The notes beneath the pieces are model-generated. The model was not told the origin of the DNA, did not search any database, and worked only from the letters and a program-made list of their open reading frames with translations. A program made the position numbers and the translations under genes. A stretch of 64,000 nucleotides of DNA from Opisthorchis felineus (lineage: Eukaryota; Platyhelminthes; Trematoda; Opisthorchiida; Opisthorchiidae), in assembly GCA_004794785.1 (NCBI GenBank), contig SJOL01007501.1, positions 547,879 through 611,878 on the forward strand. The letters run 5' to 3'. Positions 40,935 through 51,750 of the stretch are shown here, one piece after another (position 1 is the first letter of the stretch; each line of letters begins with the position of its first letter).

Positions 40935-41095
40935 TTCAAGATATCGAAGCCTATATCTGTGGCGCAACACATCCTAACAGCTTTTTCTTCAATAAAACAT
41001 GCTGTCCTATCTCAAATGTCATGCCACTTGGGACGTGAGGTGGACTTTGTGCAGCAAATTCAGAGAATCTCATAATCAGGAGATTCAAACGGGTC
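40935..41095 (+). repeat. probable hammerhead repeat family fragment, heavily diverged
   Basis: ATTCAAGATATCGAAG and GTGCAGCAAATTCAG with the spacing of the middle segment; no ribozyme block. Confidence 0.4.
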
Positions 41096-43301
41096 TTCGG
41101 ATGGCACAAAGTAATTTGGCAATAACTGTATTTTACCAGATTTAAATTGTCCTTGAGAGGGTCCCTCTGCGGAGACTTCACACTCGTAGGCCTGAAGTAT
41201 TTTGACGGTATCTAGTCCTAAAACATAACACCAACAGGCTTCCAAAGTGGAAAGAAAACACTTTGGGACAAGCCCAGCGGCTTAGAGTTCATGAAGGTCA
41301 ACGATATCTAGAGTAGCTCCCTACCGTTCGTACGAAAACAGCTGATATAATTTCCCTAACTCCAGTAGTGAACCCATACTCAAAAACGTGTCTTTAAATG
41401 TAAAAATAACACACAAAAAACACCATTTCAGGATTTTTAACCAATTACTGGGTTTGAGGAGTGCGGCCTGGTCTTTGAATGGCAGTCAGTCATTTTATTT
41501 GATCCCGAGTTAGTGCGGTTATTCCACATTATAAGTGCTTTGTAAAACCACCATTAAAAATGAAAAAACAGCCCGGACAACCAGTTTTTGTTCGACAAAC
41601 CAATACTGCTACAAAGAAAAAACTCAACAATAATATGTAGTCAGTTTCGCTGACAGGCACCTAGCTAGCATCCTGGAAAGTTCGAGTCGAGTGTTTTGTC
41701 CGCACGTCCAATCCGAATATCACTAAACTAATAAGGAGGAACCGGAGATTAACCTCAATCTGAAAACCTTCCATGTGGTTGTGGGAACATTCTGTTTGAA
41801 GCAATTACAGTACTGCCCCACAAGCTATCACTCCCGAAGGAAGGGATACAGTGCTTCGGGGAAGAGAACGAAGCTGCTTGGACCCGAAGTTACTTGCAGT
41901 ACCGGGACAAGACCACCTTCAGTAAAGATAGCAGCCTGGTCACTAGGGTTAGGACGCTTCTCCTATGACACTACACGCCCGATTCAAAGCGATGACTAGT
42001 TATTAGGCTAGGGGAAATAACGAGCATCCACTCAAAAAATTTGAGGTGAGTGATAATGTTGTCTTTGCTTCTGATATCACTGATGATGAAACATTTCGAG
42101 ACAGTTCTTCGGACGAAGGATTTCATTGCCAAATATACTGGCGATGGTCATTGTCCAGCCCATTAAATTGAGGCTGAAGGACGTTTGTGCATCTACAGAA
42201 TTGTATCAAAGCAAGACAAATGTTATCTTGCGTGATAAATCACCATATATGTTTCATGGCCGAAAATCTGAACCGAGCCGTATCGAATGTATCATTTTGC
42301 TGAATCATACTTGAGATGCTGTCTCAACGAACACTACATAATGCAGCCTGGGAAAGTGCGCCTTTCGTCAAGCTTCCTGGTGCACTGTAAATACAGCCAC
42401 TCGGGACGAAGTCGTCGACGAAGTGCTCATGAACTACGGGCCTGTGAACCAAACGGTATGGCACACTGCGCGGATAACAACACTGACCTAGACCATTCTT
42501 CCGGAGCGGATGGTGGAGAACAGCCCATCCTAGAAATGACAACCAACCAAGCCGAGGCACTACGTATCTTTCACCTGTTTGTCTCCGGAATGATCTATCT
42601 TATTTAAAAAGGGTCAAAGGCAAGAATAGTCAAATTCAAGGTCAAATCCAGCTGGATCGATTTTCCTAACCGTTCGGTACACTAAAAGTATTTGGTTTTA
42701 TTTCTGGTAGACCAATAGAACAAATTTTTGATATTTCCTGTCAGCTGGTTCCTGATCCAGCTGTGCTTAAAAAGATCACACAAGTAAGGCTCAAAATGCG
42801 CACACTCCCCCCCCAAGAAAGTACACTTCTAAAGAAGGGGTGATTATGAGTGATCCCGAGGATGAACGCTAATCCCTTGCAAAAGTGGTTGACTTCGTTC
42901 ACTTGGTTGGATGAACACTTCAAAACCGAGGGAAATATTGTCTCCGTCTGGAGTAGCTGCATTCCGTAGGGTTCACCGTTTTTCACAAAACCACTCGTAA
43001 GTTGTTTTTGCAGTTTTAAGTGAATGTACACCGAATGAGGCAAATCAGTCAGCCTCACAGCTGTCGAAACGGCTTTAAATTGAAACCTGTAGAACAATGT
43101 TTTTATGAGTGTTTCGCTTCTTTCGTGTACATACCATTGTGTGTAGAACAAGAAGTTTGGTATTTACCTGCATCCTGTGTCCCTTTTAAGTCCTCTGTTT
43201 CAGTTCAGTTTGCTCTTATCTCACGAGCCTTCAGGTTTTTTCAAAAGCGAAAATAAGTTACGCAATGTACTACTCATAAGGTTGCTGAAAATTCTTCGAC
43301 A

Positions 43302-43344
43302 GCCAACGACCGGTTTCGCCCGTTTTGGGGCTCATCAGGCAGGC
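43302..43344 (-). ncRNA. hammerhead ribozyme, type I, complete core
   Basis: Read on the minus strand: helix I GCCTGC with GTTGGC (five pairs and one U-U), CTGATGA core, helix II GCCC-CAAAAC-GGGC, GAAA, palindromic ACCGGT and the GTC cleavage triplet with cleavage predicted after the C at 43308. It differs from the 24.2 kb copy in helix I and loop II but keeps every core base, the pattern expected if the fold has been selected. It lies in the FGFRL intron between the two Ig3 exons, antisense to the gene. Confidence 0.78.
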
Positions 43345-43469
43345 GCATGGAAACATCACAAGCGAGAGATTCAGCTGGGTTCCAGGCGAGTTTCTCGCAA
43401 AACCAAATTGATTTGCAAATGAGTGTATTTCTTGAAAACAGTCCAATTTGGTTGACGAAAACTCGGGGA

Positions 43470-43500
43470 CTGATGAGTCCCAAAAAGGGCGAAACCGGTC
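43470..43500 (+). ncRNA. hammerhead core with helix I lost
   Basis: CTGATGA, a helix II of GTCCC and GGGC around AAAAA, GAAA, ACCGGT and GTC are all present. The 5' strand of helix I is missing: against the 24.2 kb copy, ten bases between two CTG words are deleted. The remaining upstream bases do not pair with GTGGGC (43501-43506), so cleavage in cis is unlikely. It faces the minus-strand hammerhead 160 bp to its left. Confidence 0.6.
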
Positions 43501-45990
43501 GTGGGCTGTCGAAGAATTTTCAGCAACCGTGTGAGTAGTACATTGCGTAAAATTACATGCATCGCGATATCTCGAATATCGTAGCAACTGGAGCATGAGG
43601 CGGCCTGGTGCAGCACATTCTGTTGCATGGAAACATCACAAACGAGAGATTCAGCTGGGTTCCAGGTGAGTCTCTCGCAAAACCAAATTTGTTTGCAAAT
43701 GAGTGTATTTCTTCAAAAATAAGTTACTTTATATTAGAAACAGAGCGAATAGGCAGATGAAATCTTGCACGTATTACCGGCACACACAGGTTCATTGAAC
43801 TGTCCGTCACGAGTAATGGAGCTCCGAATCGGTCAAGGATTCTTAACCGATTTTTCCCTCTCTTCTAAATGGGTCAACAAGAGTTCCCACCTTTGGCTGT
43901 ATGAGTGGTGTGCCAAACAGTGATCACCCTTTAATTTGCCTAGTTCCACGGGGCTGTCTTGGCTTTGTCGTGGAGGCTAACTGCTTGTCTGAGCATTGCA
44001 TCTTTTTCCGTCTAGGCACCAACTGTCACATGGGACACGTATTCCTGAGTTCAGAGGTAGTTTGTAGATCTTCAGCTGACCTGCAAATAAGATATAATTT
44101 ATTCGTTCAGTTTGCTTTTTCTTGGCTACTCAGTCACCGTAATGTGAGAAGCCAAGTTTAGATGGGGCAAAGATGTTGGAGACCAAGGCAGGTTCATACC
44201 GTACAAAGGATAAGACAGACTTCAAATGTCGGAACTGAGTGCCATTGATCCCACAGATAAAGCAAGTGAACTTATGGTTTCACCCTTGACTGCGGAGAAA
44301 TACTTATTCAAGAAAATCTTTCTCTGAGAGCTTTTCTTGAGTTTGTATGGTGTCGCTGTCCACATAGCCTGAGTCCGCCCAAACCGTGTACTTGTAGGAG
44401 GGGGTGGCGGATCGGGGCGCGAATACATACCATAAAAAAGGTGTACAAAGTCTTGAGTCCGTTGATAGCTGGGTTCGAAGGTGAATCAATGCGAAGCATA
44501 GTTCACTACCGGTGTGACAGAGGAACGCTACAGTCCGCACAAGAGTGTAAGAACCATTCACCATTTTTAATGTTATCAGACCCAAGCCGAAACGGATTCA
44601 GAACTGCTCAGCCCATCTCATAATGCAAGCACGTCTATAACAGAAAGATCGATAGCCTTACCTTCAGAAGGCTCCAATGAAGATCCTTTCATTTCATAAA
44701 GGCTGTCTTTGACAGATTCGAAACTGTAACCCGTTCAAGCTTAATTAGATTCATTTGTTCGTCCACCGAAAAGGATGAGACTCAATTGGTATCTTTCCCT
44801 GGATGGCTTGGCCGATGTTTCACTTGATCAAAGAAATGTTGATCCTCTTGAACATTTTCTTCAGTGCGCCAAAGCATTGAAAATCAGACAAGGACTGGTA
44901 TCCTCTTCTCCAGTTGCTGGGTCAGTCGGAGGTAAACTGCAACTGAAGAATGTTCGGAAAACCGGACATTTTTCGCTTAACGCTCTACCACAATGCCGAA
45001 CACAGTGCCTGAAAATGCCCGATTCACTAGACAACGAGAGGGAGAGGGAAGATAGCGAGCGGACAGTCAGTTCAAATTGGAGGCATTCCCGTTGGACTGT
45101 GCACATCAACGCAAAGTTAAAAAGCGCGTGCTTGTATGACAGGGTAACAACTGTTATCGATTAAGTGTAAAAATGGAAGAAGTACACGTGCAGCAAATCT
45201 GGAGTCTTGGGGGCTTATTTCGGGAGGACTCGAAACTGCATATAACTGCATTTAGGGGCTAGAGTCATCGGTCACTGTGTGCAGATATTTGAATGGATCA
45301 ATAGCAATCACGAGAGACAGATGGAAGATGACTTGTGCGGAACATGAGAAAGGAGACCTGATTCGTGATGCGCACTTTCGGCCAAGATCAAACAGCAAGA
45401 TCACCACCGTAGCCTAAATGAACAAAACAACCTGCTGAAAGCCTTCACGAGCAAAAAGTGCCAACGGAAATAATGTTCGTCTTAAATTTGGCGATGACTA
45501 CTAAATCAAGGCACGGACCTGTAAGAATGGTTGGTTCTTATTTATCACTCGTATCACTCACACTACACTCCCAGTGGTAGTGGTTTCCATTGACCGGATC
45601 ACGTGCTTCATATCAAGCAAATCTTCAATTGCATCTCTGAATGAAACTCGAAAAATTTTCAGGTTGATGTTCCAATTAGTCACTCACCAAAGTGGAAAAG
45701 CTTTGCATCCAAAGGACTTGCTCCTGCGGCAGCAGCTTCTTTCACAGTCACATAACTGGTTCTCTGTCAAAGCCACAATCGGTGGTTGATGTTTTAAGAT
45801 GTGTGCTTCATTTTCACAATATCACAGGCCTACTGGTCTACTCAGTTGGTTGCCCAATTTATTCTCAGCTTATCCACTTTGGAATGCAGGACTTAAGAAA
45901 AGCTGTTCAACAGGCGCTTTCAAGCACATGAACCTCACATAGTTTATGATGCCGATTCACTGCGTTCCATGTTTCCTTCCCTTTTTTCAG

Positions 45991-46399
45991 TGGCTAAAAC
46001 GCGTGGAACCTGGGGAAGAATCGACCTACGAACAAAATGGAGCCAGGAAAATACCACTGCCAAATGCCAGAGAAGCTGAAAGGAACGAGGTGTTTGTCAT
46101 CCTTGGCTCTTGGTCTGGTTCCCCAGCGGTAGTGGAGAAAACGATATCCCAGGCAATCGACCCAGCCAGCTCCGGAATCTCGCGATCCGCCGATACCACG
46201 GGACAGCATGATAATTCACCATATTACAACACGAAGCCACATTCAAAGATACCACCTGTGCAGGTATTCACGACTAAGCTTAATTTTCAAAAGCCTCTGG
46301 ACAAAGAAAAACAGGCAGGAAAGTACATTGTCATGACCATGAGTTTGTCAGACGTAAAAAGCATGGAGTACGCCGTGATTTACGTCGACATTGTCCAAG
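45991..46399 (+). CDS. FGFRL1: FGFRL1/nou-darake-like receptor, second half of Ig3 with an insertion
   Basis: Starts in phase 0 directly after CCCTTTTTTCAG with WLKRVEPGEES, the clearest family signature: human FGFRL1 has WLKRVEYGAEG. It ends in phase 1 at the GGTAAGT donor (46400). Two oddities. The stretch from the core Trp to the closing strand is about 110 residues against about 60 in human FGFRL1, because of a Ser/Pro/Thr-rich insert after NEVFVILGSWSG. The expected closing YIC is YIV (TAC ATT GTC near 46323-46331), so the canonical disulphide of Ig3 cannot form with this residue. The region still looks coding: it is open for 409 nt, lies between good splice sites and keeps phase. The ORF starts upstream of the acceptor and the pre-Trp part is intronic. 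Confidence 0.88.
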
Positions 46400-46757
46400 G
46401 TAAGTACGGTGATTTCTTTTTTAACTATGCTACCGAGTAACTGATCAGTAGCTTCTAATTATTTCAAATACATCGATCGACCATTACTCTGCCTGATGAT
46501 GGTGCTCAGAAGTGGTGTACCAAAATCTCTGCTTGATAATGAGTTGTGCTACATAATCAAGGTTTGAAAAGCAAACAGTGGAGAAGGAAGAACAGCGCGG
46601 TATTGCTAGCCCCACCCCTGCCGGACATTAGCGCGCCTGAGTTGTTCAAGACCAGAATTTAGCATTTTTCGGGAGTAGATGAGCCAAATAAATTTCTTAC
46701 AATCATATTTTCACTGCGTGATGATCATTCGTTATCTTCGTTACTCATCTCTCACAG

Positions 46758-47671
46758 ATCCGGGGTTCCTGAAAGGCAGGCGAGTGCTATTCTACTTTCT
46801 CATCCCGTTTGGACTGCTGTTCATCATTTTGGGTCTGGTCGCCTATGTGTTCTTCTGTCGCCGCAAAGGCTCGACTAGAAACTCCTTGTCGTCGAGCAAT
46901 GAACGTTGTATCTTGAGAACTACTGATCTCAGCTCACAGGCTTACCACGTAATGCTGAATGGCAAGAAAACCTCCAGCCTTCAAACATCGTCCAGACATT
47001 CATCCAATAGTCAGGTGACTGGTAGACAGCCGTATGCACTCTTAGGTATACAGTCTCCTTTGTTACAAAGTGAAATAAGGCCAGCGGCAGCAGCAAACGG
47101 AATAGGGCAGCACAATTCTTTGAGCGAAGCGTCCACACGTCCAGCGTATTATGCGGTCGGTGCACCTCAAGGGCAAACGACTGTTACACCTCTCCTTGGC
47201 ATGCCCAATACGACTAATCAAAATTCGAACAGTGATTTTAATAATACCGGGAACAGTGCATACTTTCCTGTGTCACATACCTCAACCCAAAGGAATCTTC
47301 CTTATCCGCCAACAGTTCCGGTGACAATGTTTGGCGGGATGGCGGAGCAGCAACAGTTTTTCATGACCCCCTCCGGACCAGTTGCCTCCAATTCCTCTGG
47401 GTACGAAGGATCCAACGGACAGTTTCATCACTTCCAACCTGTACACTCCTTCTCCTCGTCCTCATCCAACCAACGAATGAACGTTCCAATTGCACCATCA
47501 ATTGCCACAGAAATCTCTTTCGATCAATATTCCGCCGTTAGTCAAGGTCAATTATCTTCCGGTACACTAACCAACCATTACACTGCTCCATTCAACGATT
47601 ACTCTCGGGGGCATGGTCCCGAAATGACAGATAATGCGAACAACATGCAACACAACTTTCCAAGAGCCTAG
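46758..47671 (+). CDS. FGFRL1: FGFRL1/nou-darake-like receptor, transmembrane and cytoplasmic tail, terminal exon
   Basis: Terminal coding exon (acceptor CTCTCACAG ending 46757, phase 1; stop TAG 47669-47671). Spliced to the Ig3 exon it gives VQDPGFLKGRR, comparable to LPDPKPPG in human FGFRL1, so the intron position is shared. A 25-residue hydrophobic helix follows (VLFYFLIPFGLLFIILGLVA and on to 46858), then the stop-transfer CRRKGSTR. The remaining 270 or so residues are a low-complexity Ser/Asn/Gln/Pro-rich tail with several tyrosines (YAVGAP, NSAYFPV, SGYEGS) and no kinase motif, which excludes a true FGFR. Vertebrate FGFRL1 has a tail of about 100 residues with a His-rich end; this tail is longer and lacks that end. 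From the split codon opening Ig1 to the stop, the spliced exons including the linker give about 715 residues. Confidence 0.9.
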
Positions 47672-48683
47672 GATAAAGTTGGAAAGATCATCTTTTACGT
47701 ACTAAATGGAACTCGAGCCCGGACAAAACTTGACGAACCACAGCAAAGCAAATGACGCAAAAGATTATAACCACATCTCAGGCGTAAGCTGTGAATAATG
47801 GGCTCATCTATGGTCCATTGCAATGCATTGCCTCCTTCGAATTATCTCAAAGCATCATTGATATTTCCCCGACATATCTACCCAACTCCTTACCGAATCC
47901 CGACCACATGCTGCGACTTACTTCATGACCCAGGACATATTGATTTGCATTTGAAATTGTCTACAGGGTGCTTTTTTGCTGCATTTATCTCCATGATCTT
48001 GTAAAGGTTAACATGGTTACCATGTTTCGATAGACCATTATTTTCTTTTGTTCCTCGTCCCACTCCGTACAAAACCGTGGAAAATTGTGATGACGGTTGC
48101 CATGCGACTACCACTACTCCCCAGTATTGTACGCTTTATCCCTTTTGCAACACCTGCTATAAGTGCTCACAGATGTACAAAGAGTATTACCATAATGGCA
48201 CAACAGTAAAAGCAGAATTTCTAAAGTAAAGAATTGGCTTTTCGAATGAGACGTATGAAAGTGAGAGTGAACTTGAGTCTAGGAGATATGATAGCTACAT
48301 CACGCAAGTTTTTAGCGTAAATTTTTACGGCAAATGGGATGCGGCAACATGACGGATTCCATACAGTTGGTTTTGGCTGCGGTTCAGTCTAACGCGATTG
48401 GTAGGTAAATGTGTAATTGGGCGGTACAGACATCGGCACTGACGCACACAACATGAATGTGACAAACGACCGATGGGGATCAGAAAGCTGGTTCTAAAAC
48501 AAGCCCTGTCCGGTACAACATAGGTGCTAGCACACAATCTGTAGCTGCGAGTTGTAGTGATTCGAACTATTCTGGGGGACAGTCAGTACAGGGTGCAGGA
48601 GGAACAAAGGACGGAATAATTCCTTGGAGGCCGTCAGATTATGATGGGGATTGGGTTAACCGTTACTAACGGATATTCACTAA

Positions 48684-48875
48684 TGAGGTCGAGATAACTC
48701 AGTGGTTAAGGTCTGTGGTTCGACCCCAAACTCAGCATTTCGATTGCTCCTGTATAGGCTTAGTCAACTTGGCTGAATTTCAGTCCTCGTTCTCTCTTCT
48801 GGTGGCATGGCAGCTAGGCACTGAAAGGGGGCTAGGGCTGAACGATTAGTATTTATTATTCGTAATTTATTAATT
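48684..48875 (+). mobile_element. tRNA-derived SINE, same family as 50.2 kb
   Basis: GATAACTCAGTGGTTAAGGT (A box) and GGTCTGTGGTTCGACCCC (B box) sit unusually close, so the anticodon-arm part is deleted. The body matches the 50.2 kb copy (CCTGTATAGGCTTAGTCAAC, GGTGGCATGGCAGCTAGGCA) and ends in a TTATT/TAATT-rich tail near 48850-48880. It lies about 1 kb downstream of the FGFRL stop codon. Confidence 0.7.
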
Positions 48876-49037
48876 AATGTAAACGAATAGACAGAAGGGA
48901 CTAGAGACAAAAGGCGGTCAACAGGCACGTACCGCACTTCGAAATGCCACAGTGCAAAGTGCACACCATACCACTTACCGTCTCATTTCAAGGTGCATGT
49001 CAACTGTGCTACAGTCTGATACAAAGAAAAACCGGTC

Positions 49038-49043
49038 AATAAA
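49038..49043 (+). promoter_or_regulatory. possible polyadenylation signal AATAAA
   Basis: First exact AATAAA I noticed downstream of the FGFRL stop codon on the + strand, about 1.4 kb after it. It would imply a 3' UTR that contains a tRNA-derived SINE (48.7 kb). A variant signal nearer the stop is equally possible, so this is only a candidate. Confidence 0.2.
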
Positions 49044-50224
49044 TTGTCGTATGCAGACTGAGACGACCTTGGGCATGTGGTGGGCAAAACGAAGTTGGAC
49101 AAAAGTGACCTTGTTCACGTGGTTCGTGACCGCTTGGTTACCGGGCTGAAATTGCGTCCTGACAGTTCGCGTTCGAACCAAACCGACTTTCACCCGACAG
49201 CTGGGCATGCAGACATACACAGAACCGGTATCGATGACTGCAGGGTGCAACTGTCCTTCGTATACCTCACCATCAAATATTCCCATTAGGTGGAACAAAG
49301 GAACAAGAACAACAATATGTCGAAGAACGGGTGAAAATTTTATCAGGAACATTTTGAATGTAATGAATAATAGTTTCTGAAAACCCAGTTCCTGACAATA
49401 TTCCCAGCCTTAGGTAAACCATGAAAACGTTTTTCGACAATTTTCCACAATCCTGCTGACATTTTAACGTTACGTGGAACCAAACATCCACCGCTAAATC
49501 TAGACGGAAACAAATCCCGCGTCTACGCGAAGTTCATTTCAGGGTCTACTCCAGCTGACCCTGCTAGATAAACCCGGTGAAAAGTGTTATCACAGGTTAC
49601 AAAAACTGGTTATAATCGCGGTCAAAGCCTACCAAATAAGCCCCAAACAGTGTGAGCTTATTAGCGGACTGCCAGTGGTGTTCGGGCAACTTTACTGTGA
49701 CCCCTTATTTTAAAGATCGGTCTTGCCGAATCCTGAGGTGAATTCAGTCGCAAAAATCATGAATATGATGATTATTTACAACTTGTGTTCAGGCTGCTTT
49801 ATTACACAACGCTTCGTTAAAACTACAGGTGAAATCCGATTAGCCAAGCTAAAAGGTTGGTTGAGGCCAAAAACTGACCCTAATTTATGGGTTCCGAACG
49901 CAGAACTAATGGGACCAGGCTGCAGGAAAGTTTCTGTTAGGTTTCTGAATGCACTACTTTTTATTCGGGAAACCCCTATCGTAAAATGCACTATCCGCTG
50001 TCCAGAGGCAGGAGATATTTCTCCATTCCGGTTCCCTAGAGGGAACAGACGCTCCCTCCCGAAAGAGAATATATGATATCTTCCAACTTTTCAAGAGGGA
50101 ACAGTGCAAAAAAAGTGTTCTACCGGTCCAGCTCCCACTGCGAAGTGTTTGCGCCGTGATCTAGGTGGGTGCTTACAACATTCAACAACTTTTTAACCCG
50201 ACCTGATTTGATTTATCGGCTAAT

Positions 50225-50425
50225 TTAGCCTTGGGTTGAGTTGGCTCGTTGGTCAAGGCGCGAAATCACTGACCGGAAGGTCTGTAATTCGAAACCAAAC
50301 CCGGCAACCTGATCGATCCTGTCTAGGCTTGAGAAACTTGCCAGTATCCCAGCCCTCGTGCTTCCTTCAGGTGACATGGCAGCCTAGCACCGAAAGGGTG
50401 TTACAGCTGAACGACTACCTAGTTT
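50225..50425 (+). mobile_element. tRNA-derived SINE
   Basis: The head resembles a tRNA: TGAGTTGGCTCGTTGGTC (A box) and GGTCTGTAATTCGAAACC (B box, one change from the GGTTCGA consensus), 30-40 bp apart. A body of about 130 bp follows, with CCTGTCTAGGCTTGAGAAACTT and GGTGACATGGCAGCCTAGCA. The same body is at 48.7 kb. SINEs of this kind are transcribed by RNA polymerase III and moved by LINE enzymes. Confidence 0.72.
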
Positions 50426-50947
50426 AGCCTTGAAAAGGCGCGTGTTGGAACACAGATTTTAAATGCCGACTGATATTAACACAGCCGAAGAATAGGATGA
50501 GAATACGCACCATAGTTCAGTATTTATTGATATCGCAATAATCATCTTTTCCTTTGTTATATGTAGGGGTCTGTCTTCTTAATAAGTTATCGTGTTTACC
50601 TAGGTGGAGAGACTGCCACCCCTTAATGATCTGGATGGCGGGATCTCATACGCAGGCTCACTATGTCGCATTAGTGTATGTTTGAACCATGGATTTGCAA
50701 AAATATTGAATATCTGTAGTATTCAGCCAAGATGAGACAAGGAAATCTGTCCCAGCCTCATGAAAGCCATTAAAAACTACTCATTGTCTCAGTGCAAGAA
50801 ACATATAGTCCGATCCTTATGGGAAACTCTGTCATGAGGATAATCTTGCGAACCTCCCGAAGGTAATCCGGATAGTCGAGTGGACTACTGTTCAAATTAG
50901 CCCCTTTTTCATAAATGAAGACCCAGAAAGAATATTTCCAGGCGGAA

Positions 50948-51060
50948 TGCTCTAATCATAGGGTTGCTGAAAACCCCTCGACAGCCCGCTCCCGGTCTTG
51001 CCCTTCTTTGGGCTCATCAGATAGGCCTGAGTTTCCATTTACCTTAAGTTCCACTGCTGC
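50948..51060 (-). repeat. hammerhead repeat family, end fragment
   Basis: AATCATAGGGTTGCTGAAAA, then CAGCCCGCTCCCGGTC and GGGCTCATCAGATAGGCC. On the minus strand CTGATGA and helix II are intact, but GAAA and the cleavage triplet are mutated. Confidence 0.7.
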
Positions 51061-51527
51061 CCCTTCATCCTATGATTTTAGAGCAGTTCTCTATAAGGGG
51101 GTGTCCGATAGCATTCTCCACGACATGACGAGGGAGTCCACGCTTCAGAAGGGCACCCGTTTTCCACATCCTTGTCAGATTAGTTACTGATATTAAATGT
51201 CGCTTCTTCGCAAAACACACTTGTGTGATGTATCAAGCTCTTGGTTTGACAGCTGCGTGGTGTGCGGCATATGGGCATCTGATTGAGTGGGACAGAATAG
51301 TACTGAGACAGAAAATGTTGGGTGAACTGCGATAGGTGAGATTAGTCAATGGGGTCTTTACACTAGACCTGTCAATCTTAATGACATACAACTCAAGTGG
51401 AGAAACGTTTAACATCTACTCCGCGTCAGAAGATGAAGCACTAAGAGGTACAGACCAAAACAGGTGGTGGCCTGCATGACAAGAGGTTGTTCAGATGTAC
51501 TTCGCCAAATGCTGTCATTTATGATGG

Positions 51528-51750
51528 TCTTCATAGACGAGAGACTCAGGTGGATTCAGTTGACCCTCACTTTGAAAACTAAATTAGTGCCCAAATGAGA
51601 GTATTTAGAGAGCGAATTCCATTCAACTGGGGTTCAGGTAGAGCACAACGTTGACGGACACTTGAGAACTGCGTCAGCGTGATAGACGTCAAGAGGCGCG
51701 AAACCGGCAGTGGGCTGTCAAAGAGTTTTCAACATCTTGTTTAGACTCAG
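51528..51750 (+). repeat. hammerhead repeat family, diverged copy
   Basis: A hairpin remnant (51538-51575) and a ribozyme block with GCGAAACCGGCAGTGGGCTG are about 150 bp apart. The CTGATGA box is degraded. Confidence 0.6.

Larger units (their letters stand above)
43255..43718 (+). repeat. hammerhead repeat family, tandem plus inverted copy
   Basis: The left 85 bp (43257-43340) is the reverse complement of 43462-43543, including both CTACTCA-type ends and both hammerhead cores. From 43345 a + strand unit begins, and the word starting GCATGGAAACATCACAA recurs at 43625, exactly 280 bp later, so about 1.3 units lie in direct tandem. Each unit carries the conserved hairpin (43362-43398 and 43643-43677) and the AT-rich inverted repeat CGATAT-CTCGA-ATATCG (43565-43581). 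This is the best-preserved member in the window. Confidence 0.85.

Noticed and set aside
43270..43596. Overlapping frames around 43.3-43.6 kb with a recurrent RQPTTGF-type peptide
   Set aside because: These are translations of the hammerhead repeat, in both orientations, not protein genes.
44775..45164. 129-codon + strand frame inside the intron splitting Ig3
   Set aside because: Charged, low-information sequence, no splice sites that fit the flanking phases, and no similarity to FGFRL proteins.
48005..48228. Cys-rich open frame after the FGFRL gene (eight Cys including CNTCYKC)
   Set aside because: No start codon and no acceptor site; it follows several stops in the same frame and is probably 3' untranslated sequence.
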